Part shown: one piece after another, positions 9,300-18,895 of the stretch
How positions within the stretch are numbered: the first letter of the stretch is position 1
How the letters are laid out: the number at the start of each line of letters is the position of its first letter
Assembly (NCBI GenBank): GCA_963759115.1
Contig: CAVWXT010000001.1
Coordinates: 1,054,001-1,118,000, forward strand
Origin: CAVWXT01 sp963759115
Lineage (GTDB): Bacteria; Planctomycetota; Planctomycetia; Pirellulales; Thermoguttaceae
DNA length: 64,000 nucleotides
Direction: 5' to 3'
The notes under the pieces: generated by a model
What the model was told of the DNA's origin: nothing
What the model saw: only the letters and a program-made list of their open reading frames with translations
The model's database searches: none
Program-made: the position numbers and the translations under genes

Positions 9300-10295
9300 C
9301 TAATCGCCCGCCGGTTTCACCGGGAACTGCGAAAACATCTCGGCGATCACGTCCTCCAGCGGCGGGTCTTCCACGCTCACGTCGACCACCGCGTGATTGG
9401 CCAAAATGCTGGCCAGCACCTCGGGCACCACGCTGCGCTCGACGCGGAGCTTCACCGCCGGCGGCTCGGAGTGAATCACCTCGCCGTAGCGGTCCAGGTG
9501 GGCCGGCACGTCGCCGTTGAGCATTTGCAGCGAAATAATCTTGTGCCCGCCGAAGCGGTCGATGATCCCCGCAAGCGAGCCGTCATAGACGATCTGCCCC
9601 AGGGCGATGATGACCACCCGCCGGCACAGGGCCAGCACGTCCTTCATGTAATGGCTCGTCAGCAGGATGGTCACCTGGCGGACTTGCTGGTAGTGCCGCA
9701 GGAAGACCTGGATGTTGTGCTGGGCGACCACGTCCAGGCCGATGGTGGGCTCGTCGAGAAACAGCACGTCGGGCGAGTGCAGCAGCGCGGCGATCAGTTC
9801 CATTTTCATCCGCTCGCCCAGCGACAGCTCGCGGACCGGCTGCGAGAGCAGATCGCGCACGCCGAGCAGAGCGGTCAGTTCGTCGCGGGTGCGGTCGAAT
9901 CGGTCCGGCTCGATGCGATAGATCTGCTGGTGGAGGCGGAACGACTCGGCGGCGGGCAGGTCCCACCAGAGCTGGTTCTTCTGGCCCATCACCAGGGCGA
10001 AGCGGCGGCGATAGGCGTTTTCGCGCCGCCAGGGTACGAAGCCCATCACGCGGGCGGCGCCGCTGGTGGGCGAGATCACGCCGGAAAGCAGTTTCAGCGT
10101 GGTGGTTTTGCCGGCGCCGTTGGGCCCCAGGAAGGCGACGAACTCGCCCTGTTGGACTTGGAGGTCGATGCCGCGGACTGCTTCGACCGTGCGGTATTGG
10201 CGGCGGAACAGCCCGCCGACGGCCGCGCGGAGCCCTTCTTTCTTTTGATACACCCGGTAGGACTTCGCCAGTCCTTCGATTTCGATGATCGCCAT
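9300..10295 (-). CDS. ABC-2 type transporter ATP-binding protein
   Basis: A 331-residue ATPase. It has Walker A (GPNGAGKTT), a Q-loop (MGQKNQLWWDLP), the signature ELSLGERMKMELIAALLH, Walker B (DVLFLDEPTIGLD) and the H-loop (TSHYMKDV). A ~90-residue C-terminal extension follows, as in DUF4162/NodI-like export ATPases. It would power an ABC-2 permease exporting a polysaccharide, lipid or drug across the inner membrane. No permease gene lies on either side, so it is an orphan here or its partner is elsewhere. The start ATG opens MAIIEIEGLAKSYRVYQ and the frame is intact. Confidence 0.9.
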   Translation of the reverse strand: MAIIEIEGLAKSYRVYQKKEGLRAAVGGLFRRQYRTVEAVRGIDLQVQQGEFVAFLGPNGAGKTTTLKLLSGVISPTSGAARVMGFVPWRRENAYRRRFALVMGQKNQLWWDLPAAESFRLHQQIYRIEPDRFDRTRDELTALLGVRDLLSQPVRELSLGERMKMELIAALLHSPDVLFLDEPTIGLDVVAQHNIQVFLRHYQQVRQVTILLTSHYMKDVLALCRRVVIIALGQIVYDGSLAGIIDRFGGHKIISLQMLNGDVPAHLDRYGEVIHSEPPAVKLRVERSVVPEVLASILANHAVVDVSVEDPPLEDVIAEMFSQFPVKPAGD

Positions 10296-10788
10296 AACCG
10301 GGTCATTATATCGCTAGCCGCGGACTTGGAAACTCTCCCCTCACCCTTTGTGGAGCCGCTTGCGTTGTGCGCAAGCTTGTCGCAGGCAAGATGTTTCAAG
10401 CGGTGCGCGAGATGCTTCCCCGCAGGCCGGCTGGTTTTTTGGGCAATCTGAACGCCGCGGCGTTTTTCTTTCGATCAAGTACCGCTGCCCGGCCCGGCAC
10501 GAAGGTTGGCCCTGCCCGCACGACGCGGTGTGCAATGAGGGCAAGTCCTACGCAAACGGCTCGAGTTCCCGCGTTTTGTGCCCACGAGTCCGGCCGCTGG
10601 GCGAAAAGGATTCGTGGCCAGATTGAGGCGATGACCACGGGGCGGCTGGGGACATGACGGCTCTACGTAGCTTGCGTGGAAATGCCCCCGTCTTATTGAC
10701 TGTTTGGTAATCGCCGGTTAGGATCAAAGACGTGTGCCGCGCCGTTCAAAAAAAGGCGAGTACCTGCGTGGCGGAGGCAGAGAGAATC
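10296..10788. other. Non-coding gap
   Basis: Several overlapping open frames run on both strands here but none has a recognisable family pattern or a matching ribosome binding site; they look like GC-driven chance frames. The region lies between divergently oriented genes and should hold both promoters. Confidence 0.45.
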
Positions 10789-11659
10789 GTGAAGATGCCG
10801 CCCCTCATGATCGTGATCGTCCTCCTGATAGCCGTGCTTCCCGTACGCGGCGAGGATCGCGAGGACAACAAGCGCTCCGTCGTGGCCGAGAAAACTGCCG
10901 AAAAAATGCGGCAGGAAATCCAAGCCGAGATCAAGACCCTCCAAGATCATCCGTGGGCCGGAGAGTACTACTGCGGCGACGGTTTGGGCACAAACATCTC
11001 GCTGGCCATTGCGCCGAAGTCGGGCCACGTCTTCGAGTTGCGCAATTGTACGGGTCTCTACGACCGCAACTACGGCACCGTTGAATGGAAAAATGGATTG
11101 CTTCGCCTTACCTTTACCTTTGAAAACAACAGGGAAGGGTTCCGGGGATTTGCCGAGGAGTTGATCCCGGTCGCTTGGGGGCCTCGCAAGGTACTTGATT
11201 CCGTCCAAGGAACTGCGTGATTTCTGCAATAATGTGAACGACGGATCAGAGCCTCGTCCGGGGCTTCACGGCAAGTATCTGTTACGTCGTGGCGGCGAAC
11301 AGAAGAAAGTGACGGGATTGCCCGACGTACCAAGTGAGTACCGCGCACATCTCCTGAAAGACCCGATTGTGGCAGAAATCATCGCGGTTGGGGCACGCGC
11401 CAAGCCGCCTCGCACGCCTGGCGGGAAACCAAAGGGCGCGATCGCACGGATCAACGTGGGCAGTCAGCGCGGCCTTCTCCCCGGCATGAGACTGTACGTA
11501 ACCGATCCATACAAGGCTCCAAGCGACGTAACCATCATCGACGTGGAGAAAGAAAGCGCCGTAGTTGCGATCGAATCTGGCGGGGCGAGAGTCGGTTGGA
11601 CGTTGTCGACCCGGGCACCCTGGCATAAAGCGCCGGCGCCTGAGCCCGACAAGCCGTAG
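10789..11659 (+). CDS. Secreted protein with FlgT_C-like C-terminal domain (frameshifted)
   Basis: I start at a GTG after a GGAGG (10771-10775), giving a signal peptide (MPPLMIVIVLLIAVLPVRG, likely cut before EDRED). A short helical stretch follows, then a beta-rich part (GEYYCGDGLGTNISLAIAPK). The frame changes near 11190 and continues to 11659. The C-terminal part (GSQRGLLPGMRLYVTDP then VTIIDVEKESAVVAIE) resembles the FlgT C-terminal or pilus-type beta domain, which is a pattern judgement only. Exported, about 290 residues, function unknown. The two frames overlap by 26 bases, so two separate ORFs are possible, but the second has no signal or ribosome binding site of its own. Confidence 0.55.
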
Positions 11660-11830
11660 ACCATCGACATCGGTCATACGGAACGACAAAAGCGGTGGGC
11701 ACTGCTCTGGGCACGCCTTTCCGCGCCCAACATCGTCTCGCACGAGAAATCCCCAAACCGTGGTTTCGGACAGTTTGTGCTTGTCTACGGTCCAAGGGGA
11801 CCGGTGTTCTATTTCCGGCCGGTCGGCAGA

Positions 11831-14347
11831 TCACGGGCCCTTCTGAAGTGTCAGGCTGAATTCGCGAATCTCCCCGGCGGAACGGAATACTCCGCCGGCC
11901 TCGCGCGTCAAGGTCGCCGGCACGTCGCTCACCGCAAAATGCTCAGGCAAGCGGATCTTCCGCGGCAACACGTCGCCGGCCGACGCCGAAACCGTCAACC
12001 GGCAGCGCTCGCGATCCAACATCCGGGCGTCGAGCGAAACCTTGCCGCGCGTCGTGTAGAGGTTTGCGATCGAGGTCACGCAGTTCTTCGCCAGCCACGC
12101 AAACGGAACTCCGCCCAAGAGCGTGGCCATGCCGTCGTGCTCGAAGTACAGGCAGTTGAGCATCATTTCCAGGATTCGCCCGTTGCCGCTGCCGTTGGGT
12201 TGCCAGGGGGTGAACGCCGGGTTCCGACGGGAGAAACGCTCCTGCACCTGGAAGGTGTCGGGCGTGATCCCGTAGCGGAAGTTCGTGCGCATCGCGGCGA
12301 AGGCTTTCTTCCATTGGCCCAGGCGGAGGTAGATGCCGTGCCAGGTGAACTCGCCGACGCCCATGTAAACCACTTCTTCGTTCATCCGGCCGCAGAAGAA
12401 GCCGTCCATCATTTTCTGCTCGAAATAGGCCAGGAAGCGGCGAAAGCGGTCGCTGTGGATGTCGAGGCTTCCCGTATACGCCAGGTTCGAGGCGCCGCAG
12501 ATCACTTCAAAGGGCTTGTAGTTGTGCGGCTGGTCGCCGATGAGGATTTGCCGTTCGATGTATCCATCGGGGCGGGTCATGGTTTGGATCGCCGCGGCCA
12601 GATCGGTGCGATAGGTTTCCAGTTCCCGGCGGAACCCGGCGGCCTGGGGGTGCTGGCGGCGTTCCAGCAGCGTGACGGCCTTCTCCAGTCCCCAGAACGT
12701 GAAGGCATCGGTGAACGTGACGATGTAGCCCGTGTCGCCGTCGTTGCCGCGGCCGTAGGGCATCAGCCCGTAGTAGGGCGGACGCGAACCGTCGGCGTTG
12801 AGTTTCCGCGTGGCGCGAATCTCGCCCACGATCCACCCCATCGCCTTGACGACCTTGGGCATGTACTCACCCAAGAACTCCTCGTCCCGCGAGTACAGCG
12901 AGTAGTCGGCAGCCAAGGCCAGGGCCGAACCGGTGGCGTTGAGCCATCGCGGGCCGGTGGTGCCGACCGCGCCGGCCACGGTGGTCAGCTTTCCCTCGGG
13001 AGGCGAGCCGCCGTCCTGGAGGCTGAAGATGAAGTCCAGAGCCCGCCGCACCGGCTTGAAATGCCCTAGCCGCAGCATGGGCGAGAGCATGAACATCGCT
13101 TCCCAAACCCAGACCATGTGCCGATCCAGGCTCCCGCCTTGCGACGGCATGAGGTTCTTCTGGCCGGGAAACTGGACCAGGCACTGAAGCGTCGAAAGCT
13201 GCAACGCCGTAAAGATCTTGTCCCACTTCTCGCTGGGAAACGACAACTGCGCATGATCACCGGCGCATTGCGACTGGAACTGCCGCAACGCCGCCGCATG
13301 TCCCTGCTGCGGCTCGGCACGTGCGAGCAGTGCCTGATCGGCGGGCGTGGGGCTCTCATAATTCGTCAGCAGGGCCACGGCGAACGTCCGCTTCTCGCCC
13401 GGCTTCAACTCCGTGCTGAAGTGGACCACGTCCTGCAGGTCCTTCAATCGCATCACCGGCGGCACGAAATAGGGACGGTCGTAGCCGTACTTCTGGTTGT
13501 ATTGCTTGTCGGTACACTCAAACGCCTCTTCCCACGCGGCGATCCAGTCGTTGGCGACGATCTTGCCGAAGGGCACCGATTCGCGCAGGAGCGAGTTCTC
13601 CTTCAATGCCACTTTCGTACACGGCCGCCACTTGGTCTGGTCCCAATAGAAGGGCGTGTAGGTCTCGTCGAAGGTGTCGTCGAAGATGTCGCACTCCCGC
13701 TGGAAGTTCACCTTGGTGCGCACGTGCGCCTGCTCGGGCTTCTCGCCCTGATTGGTGACGCTGACCCGCACCCACAACAGGCTCTGGGCGCCGTCCACGG
13801 GGCAACAGAAATACTCGAACGCGTAGAACAGATCCCAGGCGGCGTACGTAGCGCGGGCCAACGGATACTTGCCTTCCTCCAACGCCAATCGGCTGAGGTG
13901 AAAATCGGGAACGAACGGCGGGTTGCCCAGCGCAAATTGCACCAGAAACAACTCCTGCTTCCGCGCATTCAGATACGAGGCCCGATCGCGGCTGGAGACG
14001 CCCGGATATACCCGCCGGCGAACGACGTTCAGCGCCGGGTCGACGTGCAGGAAATCGCGGCTGTGTGCCGGATGGATGGGAAGGTGGATCGTCAGGGGCG
14101 GCGCATATTCGAGCTGGTTGTCGGCCAAGATGGTCTCCCACGACGCCCGATCGACGTCGGCATAGGTCGTCGGCGGTTGGCCAGTGCATCCGGAGGCAGC
14201 AGCGGCCGCCGGTGGCGATCCACTTTCAGCAGTCGGCGGCGCCGGCTGCCCGGCCTGAGCCGTCCCGCGGCCGGAGAGCGCGGCCGGCAGGGCTGCGCCC
14301 ATCGCGGCGGCGGCCAGGAACTCGCGACGCGTCCGTTGATCGCTCAT
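11831..14347 (-). CDS. Tat-exported six-hairpin glycosidase-like protein
   Basis: About 838 residues starting at an ATG 6 bases after AAGGAG. The N-terminus (TRRTREFLAAAAMGAALPAA-like: RRxFL then a hydrophobic stretch) is a Tat signal. After a Pro-rich linker and an N-terminal beta-domain comes a long helical half (LNATGSALALAADYSLYSRD, DGDTGYIVTFTDAFTFWGLE, GEFTWHGIYLRLGQWKKAFA). This half is typical of (alpha/alpha)6 six-hairpin glycosidases, with a C-terminal beta domain. It probably acts in the periplasm on an imported or surface polysaccharide. The frame is intact over 2.5 kb, in contrast to the atp genes next to it. The family is called at fold level; the substrate is not predictable. 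Confidence 0.7.
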   Translation of the reverse strand: MSDQRTRREFLAAAAMGAALPAALSGRGTAQAGQPAPPTAESGSPPAAAAASGCTGQPPTTYADVDRASWETILADNQLEYAPPLTIHLPIHPAHSRDFLHVDPALNVVRRRVYPGVSSRDRASYLNARKQELFLVQFALGNPPFVPDFHLSRLALEEGKYPLARATYAAWDLFYAFEYFCCPVDGAQSLLWVRVSVTNQGEKPEQAHVRTKVNFQRECDIFDDTFDETYTPFYWDQTKWRPCTKVALKENSLLRESVPFGKIVANDWIAAWEEAFECTDKQYNQKYGYDRPYFVPPVMRLKDLQDVVHFSTELKPGEKRTFAVALLTNYESPTPADQALLARAEPQQGHAAALRQFQSQCAGDHAQLSFPSEKWDKIFTALQLSTLQCLVQFPGQKNLMPSQGGSLDRHMVWVWEAMFMLSPMLRLGHFKPVRRALDFIFSLQDGGSPPEGKLTTVAGAVGTTGPRWLNATGSALALAADYSLYSRDEEFLGEYMPKVVKAMGWIVGEIRATRKLNADGSRPPYYGLMPYGRGNDGDTGYIVTFTDAFTFWGLEKAVTLLERRQHPQAAGFRRELETYRTDLAAAIQTMTRPDGYIERQILIGDQPHNYKPFEVICGASNLAYTGSLDIHSDRFRRFLAYFEQKMMDGFFCGRMNEEVVYMGVGEFTWHGIYLRLGQWKKAFAAMRTNFRYGITPDTFQVQERFSRRNPAFTPWQPNGSGNGRILEMMLNCLYFEHDGMATLLGGVPFAWLAKNCVTSIANLYTTRGKVSLDARMLDRERCRLTVSASAGDVLPRKIRLPEHFAVSDVPATLTREAGGVFRSAGEIREFSLTLQKGP

Positions 14348-14433
14348 GCGGGTCTCCTTCGGCAAGGCGGGAATTCACATTGGGCATCACGCCCCTTCGG
14401 CGGCAATGCGAGGCGCGACCACCGGTCGCGGCT

Positions 14434-14835
14434 TTATGATCGCTGGCGCGCCCGCCGGGCGACCCGCAACTGGGCACGGTTCTGCTCCACCGTCCGGTCG
14501 CGAATGGCGACGGCCTCAGGTTTCGTGGCCGAGCGCGACTGGGCGGCGAGAAGCCGTTCCTGGGCCACCGCTTCGTCGATTTCGCCGGCCGGCACCGCAC
14601 GCTGGGTCAACACCGACACCACGTCGCCGAGCACCTCGACAAATCCGCCCTCCACGTAGTAGCAATCGATGCCCTCTTCGCCGTGAATCCGCATCTCGCC
14701 GCAGCCCAGCCGGCCGATCAGCGGCGTGTGGCGCGGCCCGATGCCGATCTCGCCGTCAAAAAGCGTCAGCGCGACGAAGTCGGCTTCTCGGTCGCATAGA
14801 GTCTGTTCGGGCGTGACGACGACGCACTGCATCAT
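14434..14835 (-). CDS. atpC: ATP synthase F1 epsilon subunit
   Basis: 133 residues with the epsilon N-terminal beta-sandwich (QCVVVTPEQTLCDREADFVA, FDGEIGIGPRHTPLIGRLG). The C-terminal helical region (EIDEAVAQERLLAAQSRSAT) acts as the regulatory arm in bacteria. The start codon overlaps the atpD stop (ATGA), giving tight coupling; a second ATG follows directly at 14832. It is the last gene of the operon. A short GCGACC/GGTCGC palindrome (14413-14427) lies just past its stop. Confidence 0.93.
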   Translation of the reverse strand: MMQCVVVTPEQTLCDREADFVALTLFDGEIGIGPRHTPLIGRLGCGEMRIHGEEGIDCYYVEGGFVEVLGDVVSVLTQRAVPAGEIDEAVAQERLLAAQSRSATKPEAVAIRDRTVEQNRAQLRVARRARQRS

Positions 14836-16302
14836 TTCTTCCCTTCCAGCTTCTTCGCCTGTTCTTCCGCCTGCTCGATCGCGCCGACGTACATGAAGGC
14901 CTGCTCGGGCAAGTGGTCCCACTTGCCGTCGGCGATTTCCTCGAAGCTGCGGATGGTGTCGGCCAGCGGGGTGATTTCGCCCGGCTTGCCGGTGAACACC
15001 TCGGCCACCAGGAACGGCTGCGAGAGGAACCGCTCCATCCGCCGGGCGCGATGCACCACCAACTTGTCGGCCTCGCTCAGCTCGTCGACGCCCAGGATGG
15101 CGATGATGTCTTGCAGTTCGCGGTAACGCTGCAAGGTCATCTGCACGCGGCGGGCGATGGCATAGTGGCGCTCGCCGACGTACTGCGGATCGAGGATTCG
15201 GCTGGAACTGGCCAGCGGATCGACGGCCGGATAGATGCCCTTGGCGCTGATGGCCCGCTCCAGGTAGATGAAGGCGTCGAGTTGGGCGAACGCGGCGGCA
15301 GGGGCCGGATCGGTCGGGTCGTCGGCCGGCACGTACACCGCTTGCACCGAGGTGATCGCCCCCTTGCTGGTCGAGGCGATCCGCTCCTGCAACTGGCCCA
15401 TCTCCGTGGCCAGCGTGGGCTGATAGCCCACGGCCGACGGCATCCGGCCCAACAGCGCCGACACTTCGCTGCCGGCCTGCGAAAAACGGAAGATGTTGTC
15501 GATGAACAGCAGCACGTCGGCGCCGGTCGTGTCGCGGAAGTATTCGGCCATCGTCAAGGCGGAAAGTCCCACCCGCAGCCGAGCGCCCGGCGGTTCGTTC
15601 ATCTGGCCGAACACCATGCAGGTCTGCTCGATCACGCTGCGGCCGGTGTTGCCGATCTTCGACCTCTGCATCTCCAGCCAGAGGTCGTTGCCCTCGCGGG
15701 TACGCTCGCCGACGCCGGCGAACACGGAGTAACCGCCGTGGGCGCTGGCGATTCGCGCGATCAGTTCGGTGAGGATCACGGTCTTTCCCAGCCCGGCCCC
15801 GCCGAACAGGCCCGCCTTGCCGCCGCGCACGAACGGCGTCAAGAGGTCGATCACCTTGATGCCGGTCTCGAAGATTTCCGTGCGGGTCGAGAGGTCGGTC
15901 ACTTCGGGCGACTCGCGGTGGATGGGCCAATAGTCCTCGGCCACGATCGGCCCGCGGCCGTCGATCACGTCGCCGGTGAGGTTGAAGACGCGGCCGAGCG
16001 TGGCACTTGCCGACCGGCACTTTGACCGGCGACCCCGTGTCGAGGCACTCCATGTCGCGGACCATGCCGTCGGTGTTGCCGAGGGCGACGCACCGCACGC
16101 GGCCGCCGCCCAGGTGCTGCTGCACTTCGCCGGTGAGGTTCAGCGTGATGCCCTTCTGCTGGCTGGTGATCTTGACGGCGTTGTAGATCGCCGGCAGTTG
16201 GTGTTCGGGGAATTGCACGTCGAACGTCGAGCCGATGATCTGCGTCACGCGGCCGATGTTCTGGGCGGGAGCGGGCTTCGATGTGGTTGCGGTAGCGGGC
16301 AT
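14832..16302 (-). CDS. atpD: ATP synthase F1 beta subunit (one frameshift)
   Basis: Catalytic beta subunit, about 489 residues. The first ~95 residues (GRVTQIIGSTFDVQFPEHQL, VALGNTDGMVRDMECLDTG) are in one frame. Near 16008 an extra T in AAGTGCCACG shifts the frame, after which the rest reads intact. Walker A is GGAGLGKTV, the catalytic region VFAGVGERTREGNDLW, and LLFIDNIFRFSQAGSEVSALLGRMPSAVGYQ is present in pieces. A Pro/Ala-rich extension (PATATTSKPAPAQ) precedes the family start. ATP is made or hydrolysed at the alpha/beta interfaces. An essential gene broken by one base points to sequencing error. Confidence 0.95.
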
Positions 16303-16330
16303 ATACTCTGCTTTCTGAGGACTATTTCTC

Positions 16331-16473
16331 GTTCCCACGCTCCGCGTGGGAACGCACTTTGCAGGACGCTCTGCGTCCGTTTCTCTCGTTCTCGGGACTT
16401 CGGTTTACGTCGCGCTTGCACTGCATGGCCGCGGAGCGGCCGCCATGTGCGTTCCCACGCGGAGCGTGGGAAC
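16331..16473. repeat. Pair of inverted hairpin repeats between atpG and atpD
   Basis: Two 23-base palindromic units, gttcccacgctccgcgtggg-aac at 16331-16353 and its reverse complement at 16451-16473, flank about 97 bases. The arrangement is like a REP/BIME pair of head-to-head hairpins inside an operon spacer, and it could modulate mRNA stability between atpG and atpD. Confidence 0.8.
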
Positions 16474-16481
16474 GAGTTGTC

Positions 16482-17361
16482 TCATTCGTTGAGGGCCTCC
16501 GCCCCGCCAATAATCTCCAACAGCTCGCCGGTGATCTGCCCTTGCCGGGCGCGGTTGTAGGCCATCGACAGGTTGCGAGATCATGCTGTCGGCGTTCTCC
16601 GTGGCGGCCTTCATGGCCACCATCCGGGCGATCTGCTCGCTCACCGCGGCGTCGAGGAAACACTTGAACAACTTGACCTTGAAACTCGTCGGCACCACTT
16701 CGTCCAAAATGCTCTCGGCCGAGGGCAGGAAGTCGTACTGCGGCTCGGCGGCCGAAAGTCCTTCCTCCGTGCCTTCCAATCCGCCCAGCGGCAGCAGCGT
16801 TTCCACCACCGCCTGCTGCCGGCTGGCGTTCTCGAATTTCGTGTAGGCCACGTCGAGCCGGTCCAGAGTGCCGGCCACGAAATCGGCCAGATAGCGGGTG
16901 GCCAGCACGTCGACCTCGGCGAAACTCGGCTTGTCGTTGAAATGGGTGAACGACTCGTCCGGCGGCATCTTGCGGAAGCGGAGGGCCGAGATGCCCCGCT
17001 TGCCGGCCACTTCCAGCCGGACTTCGGGGGCGGTCTGCGCAGTTCCCGGTATCGGGCGTAGGCCAATCGCAGCACGCTGCCGTTGTAGCCCCCGCACAGC
17101 CCGCGGTTGGCCGCCAGCACCAGCAGGGCGGCCCGTTTCGGCTTCCGGCCGCGGTTGCAGCAGCGGATGAGTGACTTCCAACCCGGCGTGGGCGAGATGG
17201 CCCACCAGCGCCGTGATCCGCCGGGTGTAGGCCGTGGCGGCAATGGCCCGATCCATCGCCCGGCTGAATTGCGCGGTCGAGATCAACTCCATCGTCCGCG
17301 TGATCTTGCGGATACTGCGGATCGACTTGCGGCGGCGGTCTAGGGCGCGGGCTTTGGCCAT
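16482..17361 (-). CDS. atpG: ATP synthase F1 gamma subunit (about three frameshifts)
   Basis: Central stalk subunit. The N-terminus reads AKARALDRRRKSIRSIRKIT, the classic gamma start with the conserved TRTMELISTA. The middle (LVLAANRGLCGGYNGSVLR) is in a second frame between about 17160 and 17040. The C-terminal helix ends in a further frame (NRARQGQITGELLEIIGGAE) at the TGA at 16482. Reassembled length is about 293 residues, normal for gamma. It lies directly downstream of an inserted toxin-antitoxin block rather than of atpA, so its transcription depends on read-through or on a promoter in the insert. Confidence 0.9.
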
Positions 17362-17435
17362 GGAGGAGTGGTCAGTGTTTAATGGTCAGTGGACAGTTTG
17401 CCGCGGGTCATCCGTTGCCAGTTGACGTTGGCGGG

Positions 17436-17696
17436 TTACATTTCCGCAATCAGCCGTTCGTACTCCGGGTGTGTGCCGATCCAGAACCAGAAAAACGTAT
17501 CCTTATGAAGAAGGGCCAATGCCCGGTAGCCACTGCCAATGCGAACAGACCAAGCCTCTCCCACCTTCTTGAAACAAAGCGACGGATGACGATGGTTTGC
17601 ACGCCACATACGAAATGCGACTCGCGCCCTGCTCCTGATTTCGGGCGGCAATCTTCGATAGCTGGCCCAAAAATCAGGGGTTGTCGAGGATTTCAT
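17436..17696 (-). CDS. RelE/ParE-like toxin
   Basis: An 86-residue basic protein starting MKSSTTPDFWASYRRLP. It has the RelE-fold pattern: two N-terminal helices, HPSLCFKKVGEAWSVRIGSG, YRALALLHKDTFFWFWIGTH and a short C-terminal PEYERLI. An aromatic-rich last strand and the R-I-G-S-G-Y-R-A segment match planctomycete RelE-like toxins. Its start lies 23 bases inside the end of the upstream antitoxin gene. It sits 74 bases before atpG on the same strand, so an atp transcript would run through it. Confidence 0.75.
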   Translation of the reverse strand: MKSSTTPDFWASYRRLPPEIRSRARVAFRMWRANHRHPSLCFKKVGEAWSVRIGSGYRALALLHKDTFFWFWIGTHPEYERLIAEM

Positions 17697-17910
17697 CAAG
17701 GGGCTTAGTCCTTCCCTCGGCAATATCCTGCTTTACACGGTTCAGCACGCCCTGGAGACGCCCTCCCGGCTGCGCATCGCGTGCAATCTCCTGATCCCAT
17801 TGGTCCGCGTGTTCGGCTTCGTAGTCTGCCAGCCAGGAAAGAAACTCCTCCAACTCCTTTTCGGGAAGGGCCTTCACCTGCTCGGCAATTTTTTCCACTT
17901 TGGTGCTCAT
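17674..17910 (-). CDS. Antitoxin-like protein paired with RelE-type toxin
   Basis: 78 residues starting MSTKVEKIAEQVKALPEKEL, strongly helical and acidic (SWLADYEAEHADQWDQEIA), with the C-terminal NRVKQDIAEGRTKPLDEIL typical of small planctomycete and cyanobacterial antitoxins that precede RelE-like toxins. It overlaps the toxin start. No ribbon-helix-helix or HTH is evident by eye. The role is inferred from the pairing. Confidence 0.65.
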   Translation of the reverse strand: MSTKVEKIAEQVKALPEKELEEFLSWLADYEAEHADQWDQEIARDAQPGGRLQGVLNRVKQDIAEGRTKPLDEILDNP

Positions 17911-17967
17911 AACACTCAAATTATGTAGAACGTCGGATGCCGCGGCAAGCCTCGGCATGCGGGGTTG

Positions 17968-18225
17968 TCAGCGTTGGGCTCTCAGTCGACCGCTCTTCTC
18001 GGAATCCAGGTAGACGGTGTCGGGACAAATGTCTTGTTCATGGGGCCAGACCACGGTTCCGTTCTCGGCCCGCACCTGCCGAAAGTAGGCATCGTCCCGA
18101 AGCTCTTGAAACACGCCAAAGTCCAGCAGTGGCCGACAGTCGTAGGTTCCCCTCTCGCCATTGCTGAACGTGATTCGTAGCCGGTAGTCAGCACCCGGTT
18201 TCACGGCTTTGACTCTCGGGTTCAT
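17968..18225 (-). CDS. DUF2442-type protein
   Basis: 85 residues from MNPRVKAVKPGADYRLRITF. The pattern of short strands, then RPLLDFGVFQELRDDAYFRQ and VVWPHEQDICPDTVYLDS, matches DUF2442 (NGERGTYDCRPLL region included). Members are often found in toxin-antitoxin-like pairs with DUF4160. The bases just upstream (18226-18324) stay open in the same frame with RHSIDGEEELERKVHNLP, perhaps the remains of a neighbouring partner. Function unknown. It is one of four consecutive genes inserted between atpA and atpG. Confidence 0.75.
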   Translation of the reverse strand: MNPRVKAVKPGADYRLRITFSNGERGTYDCRPLLDFGVFQELRDDAYFRQVRAENGTVVWPHEQDICPDTVYLDSEKSGRLRAQR

Positions 18226-18298
18226 GTTCTCACCACGCCAACTCGACTTCGCTCGGGATGGTAGATTATGGACCTTTCTCTCCAATTCCTCTTCTCCA

Positions 18299-18895
18299 TC
18301 AATCGAGTGTCTCATCTTGCTCAAGCTGTTTCAGGTAACACTGAAGATTGCTGGCAATCTTATCGAATATCTGTGGCACATACACGACAAGCTCTGCCAT
18401 CTCCGGATTGTCATGGCAGGGCCCCCCATGATAGTGTCGCATGTGAGAAAGAATATCCCGTCTCTCAGCCTCTTCTAGTCTGTTGAACGGGTTCTCTCCA
18501 ATATGGTTGTGAAAATCGGACAAATGGACGAAAGCACACCCAAACTTATAGACAGATTGCGTCCATCCCTGTAACTGCTGCGCGAGGTCAATCATTGTTC
18601 GGTCTGTCACGTCCATCCATTTACCCTTGGGAGTCTGAACCTTCCATTTTTCTCCACAAAGCGTGGAACCGATCAGCCTATGACGTTCGGGGATGGTCTT
18701 CAGCGCCAGCAAATAGATCACGCGGACCAAGGAGTCCAACTCCTGTCGCACAATCGCGAACGCTGGACTCAGCACATCATGCACATGGTGAAAGGACTGC
18801 ATAGCCCGCCGATTTTCCTCGGACCTGTTGCGGATCATAGCACAGAATGTTTGCGTGTCTGCATCCATCGTTTTCGTAGTTACCACGCTCTTCAC
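18299..18895 (-). CDS. Hypothetical helical protein in the atp insertion
   Basis: A 198-residue protein I do not recognise. It is mostly helical, with an N-terminal region (AMIRNRSEENRRAMQSFHHV) and a long helix around the RQELDSLVRVIYLLALKTIP segment. A His-rich middle (CAFVHLSDFHNH) is followed by a C-terminal MRHYHGG. It has no signal peptide or membrane segment. Lower GC and AT-rich codons compared with atpA and atpG suggest transfer. It overlaps the open upstream extension of the DUF2442 gene by 26 bases. The helical architecture recalls HEPN-type or abortive-infection proteins, but I find no clear RxxxxH motif, so this is only a suggestion. Confidence 0.5.
   Translation of the reverse strand: MKSVVTTKTMDADTQTFCAMIRNRSEENRRAMQSFHHVHDVLSPAFAIVRQELDSLVRVIYLLALKTIPERHRLIGSTLCGEKWKVQTPKGKWMDVTDRTMIDLAQQLQGWTQSVYKFGCAFVHLSDFHNHIGENPFNRLEEAERRDILSHMRHYHGGPCHDNPEMAELVVYVPQIFDKIASNLQCYLKQLEQDETLD

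Noticed and set aside
10396..10657. Open frames on both strands before the secreted protein gene
   Set aside because: No start signals or recognisable domains; treated as non-coding.
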